This document shows, piece after piece, positions 33,536-44,734 of a stretch of 64,000 nt of DNA (position 1 is the first letter of the stretch; every line of letters begins with the position of its first letter). The notes beneath the pieces are model-generated. The model ran no database searches. It was given only the letters and a program-made list of their open reading frames with translations, and was not told the origin of the DNA. The translations under genes and the position numbers were made by a program. The stretch lies in contig OX578277.1 of NCBI GenBank assembly GCA_951217055.1, positions 57,408,173 through 57,472,172 of the forward strand, written 5' to 3'. The DNA comes from Gerris lacustris. Taxonomy: Eukaryota > Arthropoda > Insecta > Hemiptera > Gerridae.

Positions 33536-34035
33536 TACGTGTGGTGTCGTGGGACACCCGGTACGCTTTATATTAAATATAAATGATATAATTACAGTAC
33601 TAAGTATATGATACTAACTACTTATACATGGCGGAGTTAGAATAAGAGACAAAATGAAAAGTAACTATTTGTACTAGCGGAGTTAAGGCAAAATTAAAAG
33701 AAAAACTTTTTATTATCTTTGAAAAGAGCGTCTTACAATATATGATGTATTGTAAATTGAGAAAAAAGTTAATTTTGATTAGTTTATAGTTAAAGCAAAT
33801 GGTTGTAGAGAAAAAAAGAACTGTCCCAACAGACCTCCGTCGGCGAATCTCCAATTAAAATATTAAAATAAAAAATATAAATCACCAACACTAAAGAACG
33901 TCTGCTTGTATCAGGTTGAAATTTTACATGCCTGTTTCAATTGTACTTTAATCGATGTGTAGGAAGTGTTATTGAAATCGTTACGTTAGAACGTAAGATA
34001 TCGGTAAAAACGTTGTTTTCTTTATTTAAAACGTT
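33536..34035 (-). repeat. Family A repeat, antisense
   Basis: It starts with 'gtgtggtgtcgtgggacacc' (a GGTGTC/GACACC hairpin). It continues with 'atcaggttgaaattttacat', 'ttacgttagaacgtaagat' and 'aaacgtttaggtcc', matching the reversed 3' half of the 45.5-46.6 kb copy. Confidence 0.65.
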
Positions 34036-34194
34036 TAGGTCCTCTTTCTCCCCTCACTTCCTTTGTCCCAAGATACATTGGAATAAATATCCCTTCGTCT
34101 TGACAGTAATTTAGACTAAGGAATATATGCTACTCTGTATAATGTTCCTTTGGCGAAATAACTATTAACACAAAGGGATATAGGGGGATGCTCA

Positions 34195-35880
34195 AGTAAA
34201 ATAATTTCAAGATAAAAAGAACTTTTTATATACTACGTTTTTAAATTTTCTATTGAATCATATGTAATGTTGATAATATAAATATAATTGTCATTGCTAT
34301 ATATAATGTTAGTGAAAAAAAAATACATAGTTCCGAATTTATTTACTTCACATAATAATGACAACCATCTAGAGCAGGGATTCCCAACCTTTTTCCTTCA
34401 TCGACCCCTTTTAAAAAAATGATTTCTTCATGGACCCCCCTTGCATTTTTCTATTAATAGACTGCACAAAACGTTAGCAGAATAGTAATAATTGCACTTA
34501 AAATCTTAAAGATTAAAATTTGTGCTAAGAACTTGGTAAAAAAAATTAGAAAAAGTGGTTTATATAAGATATTAGATAACAGTTATAAATATGATTTCAG
34601 ATAAATTGATTTTGTAATTGGACAACAGTTCAATTTTTATTAATGTGATCAGTAGTCATTGGATAATATATTCATTTTTTTTTAAATATTTACCCTGAAA
34701 TTACCTATCATCGTATAGTCACTATATAAGCTAACATAACACATTATCTTCTTTTAATTGTTTTTAGTGTTCAGTGTAAATTTTCAAAAAAATCCAAAAC
34801 AAATATATGTTCAACTGTAGTGTACATTTGTAACAGTTCACTTAAATAAATTCTTGTGTCATTTCAAAAACATCAAAAACGGTTTCTCCAAAAAGTTGAT
34901 TCATCCAATTGTACGGAATATTTGCTGTTTGGCAATTCACAAATTAAGGATTTGTTAGTATCTTCTGACACTTCATCCATACGATGTTGTACAGAGCAAT
35001 AACATTACTGTAAGCAATTACTGAACGGAAACTGGTTCAGGGTTCATTTTCATAACAGTTTTTATAACCAAAGACATATTGTAAGAGACTTCTAATCCAC
35101 CAGCATTATTTACAGAAGTTGGCGGCTTAAGAAATGATTTAATTTCAAATTTTTATTTTAGATTCTTGAAATAATCAATATTCAAACCCTTAAAATTTAT
35201 CAACGATCCAGGGGCCAATAGGCCCCTGGAATACTATAGACCCCTTTTAAATTACCATAGACCCCCAAGGGGTCCACCTGGACCTCGTTGGGAACCCCTG
35301 ATCTAGAGAGTTGATCTTAAACTTATAAAAGGACAAATCTTTGTACAACGGATCTCACCCACACCGAATCTAAACCGTGCCATTGATATGCCCCTGTGTA
35401 GGGACAGTAAGAGAAAAAACATGTGTACAAGTAAAGAAGTACAGATGCAGAAATATTAAACCTATACCTAGGAAACAAGTGTAAACAAACCTGGGTGTCT
35501 CACGTCAATTAATTTATTTCTTTGTTTACTTTTGGCTGTCATTCAATGTTTACCTCTTAATAAAAAATCACGAATTTGAAACCCGTCAAAATGAAGATTG
35601 TAAGTACTATGGGATATGTCAAATCAAATATAGTAACTTGCGGATTTTTTCCGAACTAACTTTCCATACAGCAAAATTTGCTGAAAACGAATTAAATTCT
35701 GCTGAAAGATGGCTAAAAGTATTAAAATAATATATTGTCATCGTGTTCTGAGCTATTCTAAAAGTTTCAAATGTTTAGCTACTCGGGAAGTTAGTTAAAA
35801 ATCGATTGCAAGATTTGTACTGGACAAACAAACAAACAACCAAACAAGAAAGCAAGCTAATAAAAACGTAGTAAAAATAC
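34195..35880 (+). repeat. Element E, copy 1, split by a hAT insertion
   Basis: Outside the hAT, this copy matches the reverse of 55690-56335. Shared blocks include 'aaaagaactttttatatac', 'attgaatcatatgtaatg', 'gacaaccatc', 'gatcttaaacctataaaagg' with variants, 'gcggattttttccgaacta', 'atttgctgaaaac' and 'aaaaatcgattgc'. There is no coding frame. This copy is longer than the other, with an extra block around 35385-35520. Confidence 0.75.
34375..35300. mobile_element. hAT DNA transposon (non-autonomous), 926 bp, with 8-bp target duplication
   Basis: The ends 'CAGGGATTCCCAACC' and 'GGGAACCCCTG' are inverted repeats of the hAT type. Perfect 8-bp duplications ATCTAGAG flank it at 34367-34374 and 35301-35308. 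The second element E copy has the uninterrupted site (single ATCCAGAG near 56165, read on the minus strand). Subterminal repeats of 'gacccc' and 'ggggtcc' lie near both ends. The interior resembles decayed coding on the minus strand, but no intact transposase is readable. Confidence 0.9.
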
Positions 35881-35894
35881 CACTACAGGCAACT

Positions 35895-36015
35895 TTTTTG
35901 CTCTTTTTACTTTCCATATAAAGAGAAGGTATTGTAATGGCACGAAAATTCGATTTTGATGGATTTACACGTTTTGAGGTCCCCTGAGTCCAAAAAAGTA
36001 GTTTTTGGGTTTTTG
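35895..36015 (+). repeat. Family D repeat fragment
   Basis: 'actttccatataaagagaag', 'gtattgtaatggc', 'gatggatttacacgttttga' and 'ggtcccctgagtccaaaaaa' match the reversed 3' part of 48609-49212. Confidence 0.7.
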
Positions 36016-36482
36016 GTTTTTGGCTAAAAAAAATCTTTCACACGGGTCTAGTTCCGTCTCTGGCTGACTAACTAGAACGATCTGGAGGGGGTGCGCCTGC
36101 GCTGTATCACATCGCCACTGGGACCGTGATCTCATCCCCACCACGCAACTCCACGAACTCATCTATTAAATATTTAAGAAAAAGCAGTGATTTTATTTTC
36201 GTTAATGATCCGCAATAACGGATAACGGCACAAAACTATATTTAAAAACTGAAAAAACTGATACAGTAGGTAATAAACTATTCATCTACAACATTTCATA
36301 TAAAATAGACACTCCTGACCATTCATTTATAAGAATTATATAGGAGCCGATGATAACACTATCGTGGCCAAGGCCGAACTCTAAAAGTTATATTGTTTAT
36401 TGTCTAAAAACTATTAATAGTTTTAGCGATCTTTAACACTTCATAGCGGTGTCGCTGTTGGTATTACTAAAAAATTGTATTT

Positions 36483-36799
36483 TTAATCAAGTTATAATTA
36501 CTATTTATAAAGGGAGACAGACAGAGAAAAATTGTCTTCTAAGACTTGTAGAAACATTTGAAAGCTTAATTCGGGATTAGGTATCGATATTGTCAGAGGA
36601 AAGTATTCTTCAGTGTAGCTTAATTGGTTAGAGCTCCCGCACACTGGATATGAGGGGGAGGTCCGTGGTTCGAGTCCCGGCGCTGAAGTCTATTTTTCTC
36701 TGTCTGTCTCCCTTTATAAATAGTAATTATAATTTGATTTTAATTAAAATTTAAACGTTTCGTAGTATGAATACTACTAATAACTTGTAAAAATTGAAT
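36483..36799 (+). mobile_element. SINE-like insertion: tRNA-like unit between perfect 41-bp inverted repeats
   Basis: A 15-bp duplication TAAAAAATTGTATTT flanks the insert (36468-36482 and 36800-36814). That length is typical of LINE-machinery insertion. The inside has 41-base arms, 36492-36532 and 36692-36732, that are exact reverse complements (core 'gggagacagacagagaaaaa'). Between them lies a tRNA-like domain at 36609-36687. A tRNA-derived head normally starts a SINE, but here it lies about 125 bp inside, in the loop of a potential hairpin. Confidence 0.75.
36609..36687 (+). repeat. tRNA-like domain with Pol III A and B boxes
   Basis: The ends 'ttcagtg' and 'cgctgaa' pair as a 7-bp acceptor stem with one G-T wobble. 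'gctt...gagc' with 'ttgg' gives a D arm and A-box-like 'tagcttaattgg' (36616-36627). 'GTTCGAGTCC' (36668-36677) is a perfect B box and T loop. The T stem is poorly paired and the anticodon arm is oversized, so a working tRNA is unlikely. It is best read as a tRNA-derived Pol III promoter. Confidence 0.65.
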
Positions 36800-37135
36800 T
36801 AAAAAATTGTATTTGAAAAAAATGTTTGTCTCCATGAATAGATGATGTTTGTTTTTTCCCACCCTAAAATTCCAATTTTAAATTTGAAGTTCACGTTTAC
36901 ATGAGTTGCGCGTGATCGCTTGGACGGATAACGTTGTCCAACAAACTCGTCCTGGGGCATTGGTAAAATGAACATGTCTACTAAATTTCATCAAAATCGG
37001 TCTAGAATTACTCAAGTTATCGTCGGACTCTTAAAACTTCGCGGAAACACAGACCGACAGACAGACAGACACGAGAGCAATAATGTTCCCTAATGTCTGA
37101 AACGGATTTCTGTCTTGGAATTGTATCTGGTTGAA

Positions 37136-37620
37136 ATTTTACATGGCTGTTTCAATTATAAAAATCGTTACGTTAGAACGTAAGATGTCGGTAAAAACGT
37201 TGCTTTCTCTATTTTAAACGTTTAGGTCCGCTATAATAAATTTAGCGATCTTTAACTCTTCATAGCGGTGTCGGTGTTGGTTTTAATAAAAGAAAATATT
37301 TTTAAAAAAGTTGTTTGTTTCATTGAATAAATGAAATTAGATTTTTTTCCTTCCTAAAATTCCAATCTTACATTTAAAGCTTACGTTCACGCGAGCGTAG
37401 CACGCGAACAAGGCGGATAACGTTGTCCAACGAACTCGTCCTGGGCATTGGTAAAATAAACATTTGTATCAAATTTCATCTAAATCGGTCAAATTTTATC
37501 AAGTTATCGTGATCGGTCGATTTCGTGATAGTTGGTAATGTGACGGTCGGTTTTTTCGGACTCACTGGCTCCAGACGCTGTAATGTGTCATAAGGAACTT
37601 CTTTCCAAAAATTTGGATAT
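37136..37620 (-). repeat. Family A repeat, antisense, second copy in tandem
   Basis: 'tggttgaaattttacat', 'cgttagaacgtaagatgtcg', 'tttagcgatcttta', 'cttcatagcggtgtcggtg' and 'aaggaacttctttcc' follow the reversed order of the long subtype seen at 45.5-46.6 kb. Confidence 0.7.
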
Positions 37621-37830
37621 GAAGTAAGTTTCAACCTTCTCCGCCCATTTGCTTCTCTTTCACATGCGCAGAAACATACATTTATATTCACCGATATCTT
37701 CAAAAGTGCTCATCTGATTTTTATGAAATTTGGATGGTTTGTCAAAAGTAGCCTGCTGATAGCCCCAGATTAATTTCAACCGTCAGTGCTTTCTAAATGT
37801 TGGTAAATTGATACTTTTGAACATGTACAT
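37621..37830. repeat. Module G repeat, copy 1
   Basis: 'atatcttcaaaagtgctcat', 'atgaaatttggatggtttgt', 'gatagccccagattaattt' and 'taaattgatactttt' recur in order at 56960-57090. Confidence 0.65.
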
Positions 37831-37884
37831 TGAACATTACAGTAATAAGTAAATTCTTGGAGATGAAAGCTGCTAACATCCAAC

Positions 37885-38600
37885 AGTAAAAATGAAGTAA
37901 CAAAATATTTAGGGTGTAGTTTCACGGGAGAAATGGTCTGCAATGAAACTGCTATTAAAAAGCTTAATGATAATGTGAATATGTTAGTATCATCGTACTT
38001 ACTTAAACCAGGCCAGAAGCTTAACGTTTTAAATCAATAAATTTTTCGTACCTTAACTTACCTTTTATAAACAGCACCACTGACTTTTCCTGCATTTCTT
38101 GATGGTGTTGATGTTATCATACGGCGATGTACTAAAGCCATAGTAGGTCTGCCTGCAAATTCAGCAACAGCAATGCTCTATGCACCTCGCCGATACCGAC
38201 CCTCGGTATTCTTAGATGTTTGTGGGAAGCTCCCTTGCAACACCTGAGCATACTTAAAAATTGAGAAGTGCGAACGAAGTGCAGTTGCAGAGTATACTCA
38301 ATTATGCCGCTGAAATTTCCGATTGTGCTGACCGTCTCGTACTCAAATTCCAGACTCTTGGGGATCAATATAGTATTAAGAAGATTCGTCGTTCCCTCCG
38401 AGAGAAAGCCTTTGAAAAATGGTTTAAGAGTAAATGGCAAGGTATAGTTGTGTGTAATTTTAGAGATAACAAAAGCTAATGAATTTTTAAGCAATAGGCA
38501 GATACTTACGGTATCAGAATGGACCAATACTATAAAATTGAACATAAATTATGCCCCTCTTTGTGGCGTTCCAACAAGCGGCGGCCAGAATACATAAATA
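37885..38600 (+). pseudogene. R2-like non-LTR retrotransposon C-terminal remnant
   Basis: Several frames together read as the post-catalytic part of an R2-type reverse transcriptase: KYLGCSFTGE near 37905, a LKPGQKLNVLN segment, then IIRRCTKAIVGLPANSATAM with YAPRRYR after it (about 38118-38190), and on the far side of a break RSANEVQLQSILNYAAEI (38264) and EKAFEKWFKSKWQGIVV (38402-38452). The LGLP-type box and the W..QG..V segment are characteristic of R2-like and related elements. At least four frame changes and stops are present. The catalytic box and restriction-like endonuclease are missing. The clade call is tentative. Confidence 0.55.
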
Positions 38601-39450
38601 AATAATTCATTATTATTATTCTACATTATTTTCAAAATTAATATTACTGAGGGTGTCGTAACTTATTTGATTCAAACTTAAGTTTCAGTCAGTCTTAGGC
38701 ACACATTTGCTTGGTCACCCATCCTAAATTATTTTAATGTGTAAATATTCCCTTGTCTTCATGGTTAATTAGAATTAGACTAAAGGTGGTCATACTCGAA
38801 GAAGAAATCCTCTTTGTGTGTGGCCACCTTAATGGATATTATCACATTTACATTCAGATGAGTGATGTTCCTTTGTTTCAAAGTTATTTGGACTAAATAT
38901 CCCTTTGTTTTTATTGCTATTTAGTCAAAAGTATTCCTTATATGTGGGTAAGGGTAACCAATTAAATGCTTGCCACATGACATCTAATTTACATGGTTGG
39001 GTAACCAAGAAAATTATGAAGTAAATTAAGTGTCATCATTGATTGGCCATCTAAGGACGGGAGGTGATAGGGGGAGTGTATTAGGAAGGGAGATGGTTGG
39101 ACGTGCAACAAGAGGATTAGGTCGGAAGGTGATACGACGTTTAACGAGAGAGGATGCTAAGGGATTGGTATAAAAAATTCTGATCAATCATAAATTCAAA
39201 TAGAAGATTTACCTTGACGATTATGCCTCTTAAGGATTAAATCTTATAAAATCTTTGTTGGTAATTGATTCTCATCTCTAGATGCTCTCAATTTTGAACA
39301 TCTAGAATCTAGAGAGATATGTAAAGGTTTAGTTGTTAATGTGATTAGAAATTATAGTAAAGATTTATTACTATCCAGTAAATCTAAAAGTTTTTAGATA
39401 CCAAAATTAATCCGTAAAAATTAATGTATACTTGATGCAAACGGTCTGGT
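38601..39450. other. Non-coding stretch, mostly unassigned
   Basis: 'taaaggtggtcat' (38783) and 'gtggccacctta' (38819) form a small inverted pair that may be a short MITE. No other structure is recognised. Confidence 0.4.
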
Positions 39451-39451
39451 G

Positions 39452-39717
39452 GACAATAAGCTCTGAATAATAAGAAAGCATATTTGTTCTGCGGAAACTT
39501 TTGATGCAACTACAATGATGCAACTGAGTTCAACGTGCATATAATATATTGTAAATATTAATCTTTAATATTTTACACAACACATACCTCTGACAATAAG
39601 CTCTGAATAATAAGAAAGCATATTTGTTCCACGGAAACGTTTGATGCAACCACATGATGCAACTGAGTTCAACGTGCATATAATATATTGTAAATATTAA
39701 TCTTTAATATTTTACTA
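39452..39717. repeat. Recent tandem duplication, period 140 bp
   Basis: Units start at 39452 and 39592 with 'gacaataagctctgaataat' and run through 'gatgcaactgagttcaacgt' to 'tctttaatattttac'. Only a few substitutions and one or two small indels separate the two copies. Confidence 0.9.
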
Positions 39718-41140
39718 ACACGAGCTAATCCTTTTTTTTAAAAACTATTATTCTATTTGTTGGTTTATTTAATGAGCATACTTTTCCTCACCCATACAAA
39801 AAACTTATTTCCTTCTTTCAATTTCTTAATCCCATGCTTTTGAATAGAAAAGAGAAACCCCTACTCCAATTCTCTCTGAAGATTTAGAGTCAAGATACTC
39901 TTATCTATTTTACAACGACTAAGATAAAATCTGTTTTACACAAATTTCTCTAAAAGGTCAATTCTTTAACCCGAGCGAAAATGTTTTTGAATGAGGGTTG
40001 CATTTGATCTTCTGAATCCCATTTTACAAACCTAAAAACAACCTTTTTGTAGAAAAGGAGGAAAAAGGAAGAAAATCGGCATCTTGACTACTAAGTTCGC
40101 TATAGATATACTTCACGTCTATACATTCTCCTCACGCATTTATTTTCAATAAATACATATCATCAAATGAATCCTTAAAAAAAGTTTATATCTTATATTG
40201 AAAAAATTAACATTTCAAGAAGGTTAACCATTTTCTATTGTTGGCGAGTCCTGTATTTAAGAGGTTATAGTCTTGTTGGTTCAGATTCCGCCCCGAGACT
40301 TATTTAATTTCCTTTTCGTTGTATATATTTTTTTCTTCCTTTCTTTTTGAATCCTATATAGAGGGTTTTCATTTCCTAAGCCATTGTTAATCTTCTTTAA
40401 CAATAGATGCTAAGAATTGTTAAAATGGTTATGGACCTCCATCTAGTCTTCATTTAAATTTAATTATGATTTTTCTTTTTTTCAAGAAAAAAAAAAAAGA
40501 AGAATAATTGGAGCTCTAACATTTTATAATTTACGTAAAACTATAACACGCTGTTTAATTATTTGTTTATGATCCAGTAATTCTGTTTATCTTTTTAAAC
40601 ATCTTTGTTTTTTACCATAGTTTATGATTAATGCGAATGATTTTACTCATTTCAGCTAAAATCGATTAAACCTTTTTATCTTAATTTTCTTTTTTGTATG
40701 TTTCTGTGGACTCGCAATGTTATATTAGTTAATTTGTGATTATTGTTATAATCAAACAAATATGTTAAGGCATAACACACTTTTTATATTTTACATACTC
40801 ATTTTAAAGTTATTATATCCGAAAAATCAATCCTTTTCACGTTATTTAACGTTTAATACATCGATCCAAGTAATCAAAAGAAAAAGATCTTTCATCGACC
40901 TTATCTCGCTTTGTATTGGACCTACAAAAAAAAAAAAAAAATTCTCTTTCTCCATAAGCTACAATGTTTTTCACTACACTTTTTTCGATAAGAATTGTAT
41001 TTTTTGAGTTATTCGTAAAAGAACGTCAAAAACCGTTTTTTCTTTTCGATGAAAATTGCAAGTTTTCAATAACTAAAAAAATATTGATTTAACAAAAAAA
41101 CTTTATACTACATTTTTTTCTTAAAATTAGAACCTCTATC
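39718..41140. other. AT-rich stretch, nothing recognised
   Basis: Long T and A runs with a few short frames lacking domains. A weak tRNA-like patch near 40240-40310 was not accepted. Confidence 0.45.
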
Positions 41141-41340
41141 GATTCCCGGGGTTATTTTGAGCAAAGTAATTTCCACCCCCGAGAAGGGGTGGCAACCGCC
41201 CCTGGGGCGGAAGCGCACATCGGCACTATATATAACTTTTGTTATTTGAGCCCTTTCCCATCAACTCACAAAATTTCAAGCTAATCGGTTCAGTTCCTTA
41301 AATTTCGGAGGTAAGGCACTATTTTTGGCCCGAGTAACTA
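41141..41340 (+). repeat. GC-rich interspersed repeat fragment ('cccccgagaaggggtggcaa')
   Basis: The block 'cccccgagaaggggtggcaa', with 'ccgcccctggggcgg' after it, contains short self-complementary runs. It stands out from the AT-rich flanks and has the look of an insect interspersed repeat. It is single copy in this window. Confidence 0.4.
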
Positions 41341-41355
41341 ACTGGCCTATGTATT

Positions 41356-43099
41356 GGGGAGACTGGGGCTGGTTGTTACATGGGGTAGGTTATTAAATAC
41401 TGAATTTAATTTGAACTGAGGTGGAGGTGGATCACTACAATGCCTAATTCAGTCTGCCAAGGACAATAGACCTTAGTTCTTCCGTTATCAGCTTGAGGAC
41501 AGGTCTCTTCATTCTACTGATACGAACTGATTTATGTGATGATTTATACCCTTAAAAGTAAAAAAAAGTGCTATAAGATATTCTGCAGTCTTTATTTGCT
41601 TTAATGTTGCTATAGTAAATACTAGATTGAAATCAGTGTTCATTAAGCTTAATTATCTCAGTTTATTAGATCTTTTAAACTTATATGGGTAGACAGACGC
41701 TTTACTTGATTGCGTCCAAAATGGCAGCAGAAGCAGGGAGCCTGGTTGTTACGGGGTAAGTTGTTACACTGAAACAACCTGCCCCATTACTTCTTCTCTT
41801 TAATAACCAACCCTAGGAATGTAAATTAATATTAAATTAACTGTTTCAACCGAGATTTTGTTCGACTTTTACTTATAATGAATAAAAACTAGATCAATTT
41901 TTTTAAAAGCTTTTATTTAACTTGCAATGTATGTTCGGGTCAAATCTTGCAACTGAATTTTAAAGTAGTAATCCTCAACCGATTGAATTGAAATTTTGCA
42001 TACATGTTTAGTTTGAATGAAAATGCATGGTTAGCTAAGTGACGTCATTCTAAATCCAATATGGTGGGCAGCCCAAGATGGCGGACTAGTAATTTTTTAG
42101 TACGCCCATAATATGGGTATAAAATGAAAGGGTTTGGTGAGAAGAATACGAATAAAAGCATGTAATTAGAAATATGTTTTAAAAAATCAACTTATAATTT
42201 TTTTAAATCAAAGGGGAAACGAAACATTTTAATTAAAAAATATGATGAGATTTTGCTTCATATTTTTTCAATAATTTTAATTTACCGATATTATATTCTA
42301 CATATATTTTTATTTCAACGTTGCTCTTGAGAAAATTGAATTATTTATTGTCAAATGGGTATAATTTTCTTATTTAGAGTAGTATTTCACCATTTTCTTA
42401 TTTGTAAGTAGTATAAAATAAATTATAAGTAAATTTTTGCAAACTGTTTAGAATTCACTTATAAGCTATAGTTTTTTAATTTAATTTGTAGGAATGAGCC
42501 TCAAGCTGTTTACGAGCAAGTAGAGGTTCAGTTATTAAATATGCTTGAGATTCAATAATATTTTGCTTTTCTCTCTATTTAACTGGTTTTGAAAAATTTT
42601 AATGTAGTCATTATTTATCAATTTTTTCATCAAAATTTAATTTGATTTATTGTATCCTTACCTAATTATCCTATTACGTACCTAAATATGAAACAAATTG
42701 TTGAATTTGATGTTGTTTTTATTTTATTACCCAAGCAACCTAATGAAATTGAAGTTCTTGAAATCTAAATTGCTTGAATCTAAAATGCATAAGAAGGAGT
42801 TCGATTGAGTTACTAAATAAATTCAAGACATTTGGAACGTCCATAAATAATTAGTTAGTTCTAGTAACAACTTACCCCAATACCTGGAACAACCTACCCC
42901 CATAGTGTGCTAGGTTGTTACAATTTAAGTTATCTGAGATTTTAAGACCCTACCATAAGAGACGTGAATATTGTGAGCCGAAAAAAAAATTTAAGTAGCT
43001 AACTGTTTGTTTTAAAGGACTCTTATTAAATTACTTTATAATACTTATGCCCTGGCAAAATAAAGAAAAAAAAGTGTAACAACCAGCCCCGGTCTCCGC
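41356..43099. mobile_element. DNA transposon with 25-bp terminal inverted repeats, about 1.74 kb, no transposase
   Basis: The left end 41356-41380 and right end 43075-43099 are reverse complements with two mismatches (core 'GGGGCTGGTTGTTACA'). The motif 'ggttgttac', or 'aacaacctaccccc' in reverse, recurs at 41383, 41744-41790, 42866-42925 and at the terminus, probably as transposase-binding repeats. The interior has no long frame. A secondary repeat ('gatggcggactag' and flanks, 41940-42170) seems to lie inside. No clear target duplication; superfamily unknown. Confidence 0.7.
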
Positions 43100-43700
43100 T
43101 ACCTAGCCACTAAAACATTTAAAAATAACGATTTATTAAATCCATAATTTTTCTTTCATGCTGGAAGTGGCTTGTTTTTGTGATCTAATTCCAGGCATGC
43201 CAACTAGACGTAAACAAGTTTAACTGGGAATATAATTTTGTTATGTTAATAACCTACAATTGTTTTCAATATTTAATATTATTTTGTTCACAATTCATAT
43301 TATATTGTTATTTATTAGACATTTATAGAGGCAGTGAGAGATGTTATTTAAATTAAATAATGCTTCTTTGTATCAAAGATTTTTCCCTAATTTATTTTTT
43401 AAAATTCGACTAAGATTTGGACTAACAAGCATAGTCAAGTTAACTGCTCTGTCAAGCCAATAGCCATATTTTTTTAAGGACTATTTCTTCGGCGCTTTTG
43501 ATGCCCGTTTCTGTTTGAAAGATATTGTTGTGTCCACCTTGTAAAAGATATTGTTGTGAGCAGTATTACCTAGTATTGAGAGCAATATTCCAGTATTAAG
43601 AGTAGTATACCAATATTGACAGCAGTTCTTTACCTCCGTCTCTAACAACTCTGCTTCTAAAGTTGGAAAATAATAGTTATTTATGCACCTAGGGAGTGAA
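43100..43700. other. Non-coding stretch, nothing recognised
   Basis: 'gtattgagagcaatattcc' and 'gtattaagagtagtatacc' (43560-43615) form a short threefold degenerate repeat. Nothing else is seen. Confidence 0.4.
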
Positions 43701-43702
43701 GT

Positions 43703-43850
43703 AAGTTTTTTTTTTTTTCAAACGTCTATTGCCAAGCTATGTCCCGCAGACGAACTTAGCCGACCACATATTCTTAAAAGGCGCTAAAAGATTGACTTGT
43801 GTACAAAATTCTAGCTTGTTGTTAGTCAGACACTTTTTTGCACGCCATCT
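43703..43850. repeat. Lone arm of the foldback element
   Basis: 'tatgtcccgcagacgaactt', 'gccgaccacatattc' and 'gtacaaaattctagcttgtt' match the right arm at 16205-16320. The flank 'gtcagacacttttttgcacg' and 'ccatctcct' matches, in reverse, the outer left extension at 15818-15855, so this copy preserves a more complete terminus. Confidence 0.7.
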
Positions 43851-44690
43851 CCTGAACTATGACGACAAGCTGTTAAATAATTTAGATCACAATTATTAAA
43901 ATGATGTACTTTGTTTTCTATAATGGTTTGACAATAAAGTGGCAATTGTGATTCCTGGAATTGATTTAATTTTATAATTTCTCTCGGTTTTGGTCTGCTA
44001 ATACTCTAACGTATTACTCCAATTTTATTTTGCAATTATGTGTTCGTGTAATTATACGTTTTAGATTTTATTTGACTATTATGCATGACATGTGTCTATT
44101 GTTAAGCCAGTAAAGTTATACCCCTACTCACTTTTAGTAGAATCCAATAAAAATAAGTGTTCGGTTTAAGAAACAGAATGAGCACTTCGTCACGCCATTT
44201 TTAAGTTTGACTTTTTTTTAAAACAAAATAAGTTTTACATTAATAATACCTACTGTAAGGACACTTAAATGTAATGCAACTTATGTCAAACAATTCTAAT
44301 GAGAAAATTTTAAGGATAGTGTTTTTATTTATTTTGTTTTTAGTTTGTGCATTATAAGGATAGGTAAAAATTAGATGGAAGGTTTTAGAACAACCTGGAC
44401 CTGGATATTCTAAACAAAGTAATTCATGCTATCTTTAGCTTCTCCATCCTTACTCAAAGATATTATACAATGCAAACTTCTGGAAATCCCTGCTGAAAAG
44501 AAGCTAAATTAGAAACTAAGTTGAGCCATCTGGAATCTTAAACAGATATCAAAGTTTGTCCTAAACTTTAAGGAATAATGCTAAATTACTTGTTTAGCCT
44601 CAAGCATTTTCTTTCTTTTGTCTGCGTCTTTGCCAAAAATAATAGTTCTAACTTAGAATTAGTTGAACTTATTCAAGTTTTGAGCACACC
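43851..44690. other. Non-coding stretch, nothing recognised
   Basis: No supported feature. Confidence 0.45.
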
Positions 44691-44734
44691 AAAAAGAATG
44701 ATGTGATTCTTACATTCAACTAAATATGCATCTT

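Larger units (their letters stand above)
36360..37135 (-). repeat. Family A repeat, antisense, split by a 317-bp insertion
   Basis: Reversed family A blocks run 'ctattaatagttttagcgat', 'cttcatagcggtgtcg', then after the insertion 'atgtttgtctccatgaatag', 'gcttggacgga', 'cgtcctgggg' and 'cggatttctgtcttgg'. The uninterrupted counterpart of the split site is at 62400-62445. Confidence 0.75.

Noticed and set aside
36609..36687. Functional tRNA gene
   Set aside because: The T stem is mismatched and the anticodon arm is oversized; kept as a tRNA-derived domain only.
38132..38545. 137-codon minus-strand frame
   Set aside because: It is opposite the R2-like relic, which has recognisable motifs on the plus strand.
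40236..40310. tRNA-like patch with 'ggttcagattcc'
   Set aside because: No pairing acceptor ends or D arm could be drawn.
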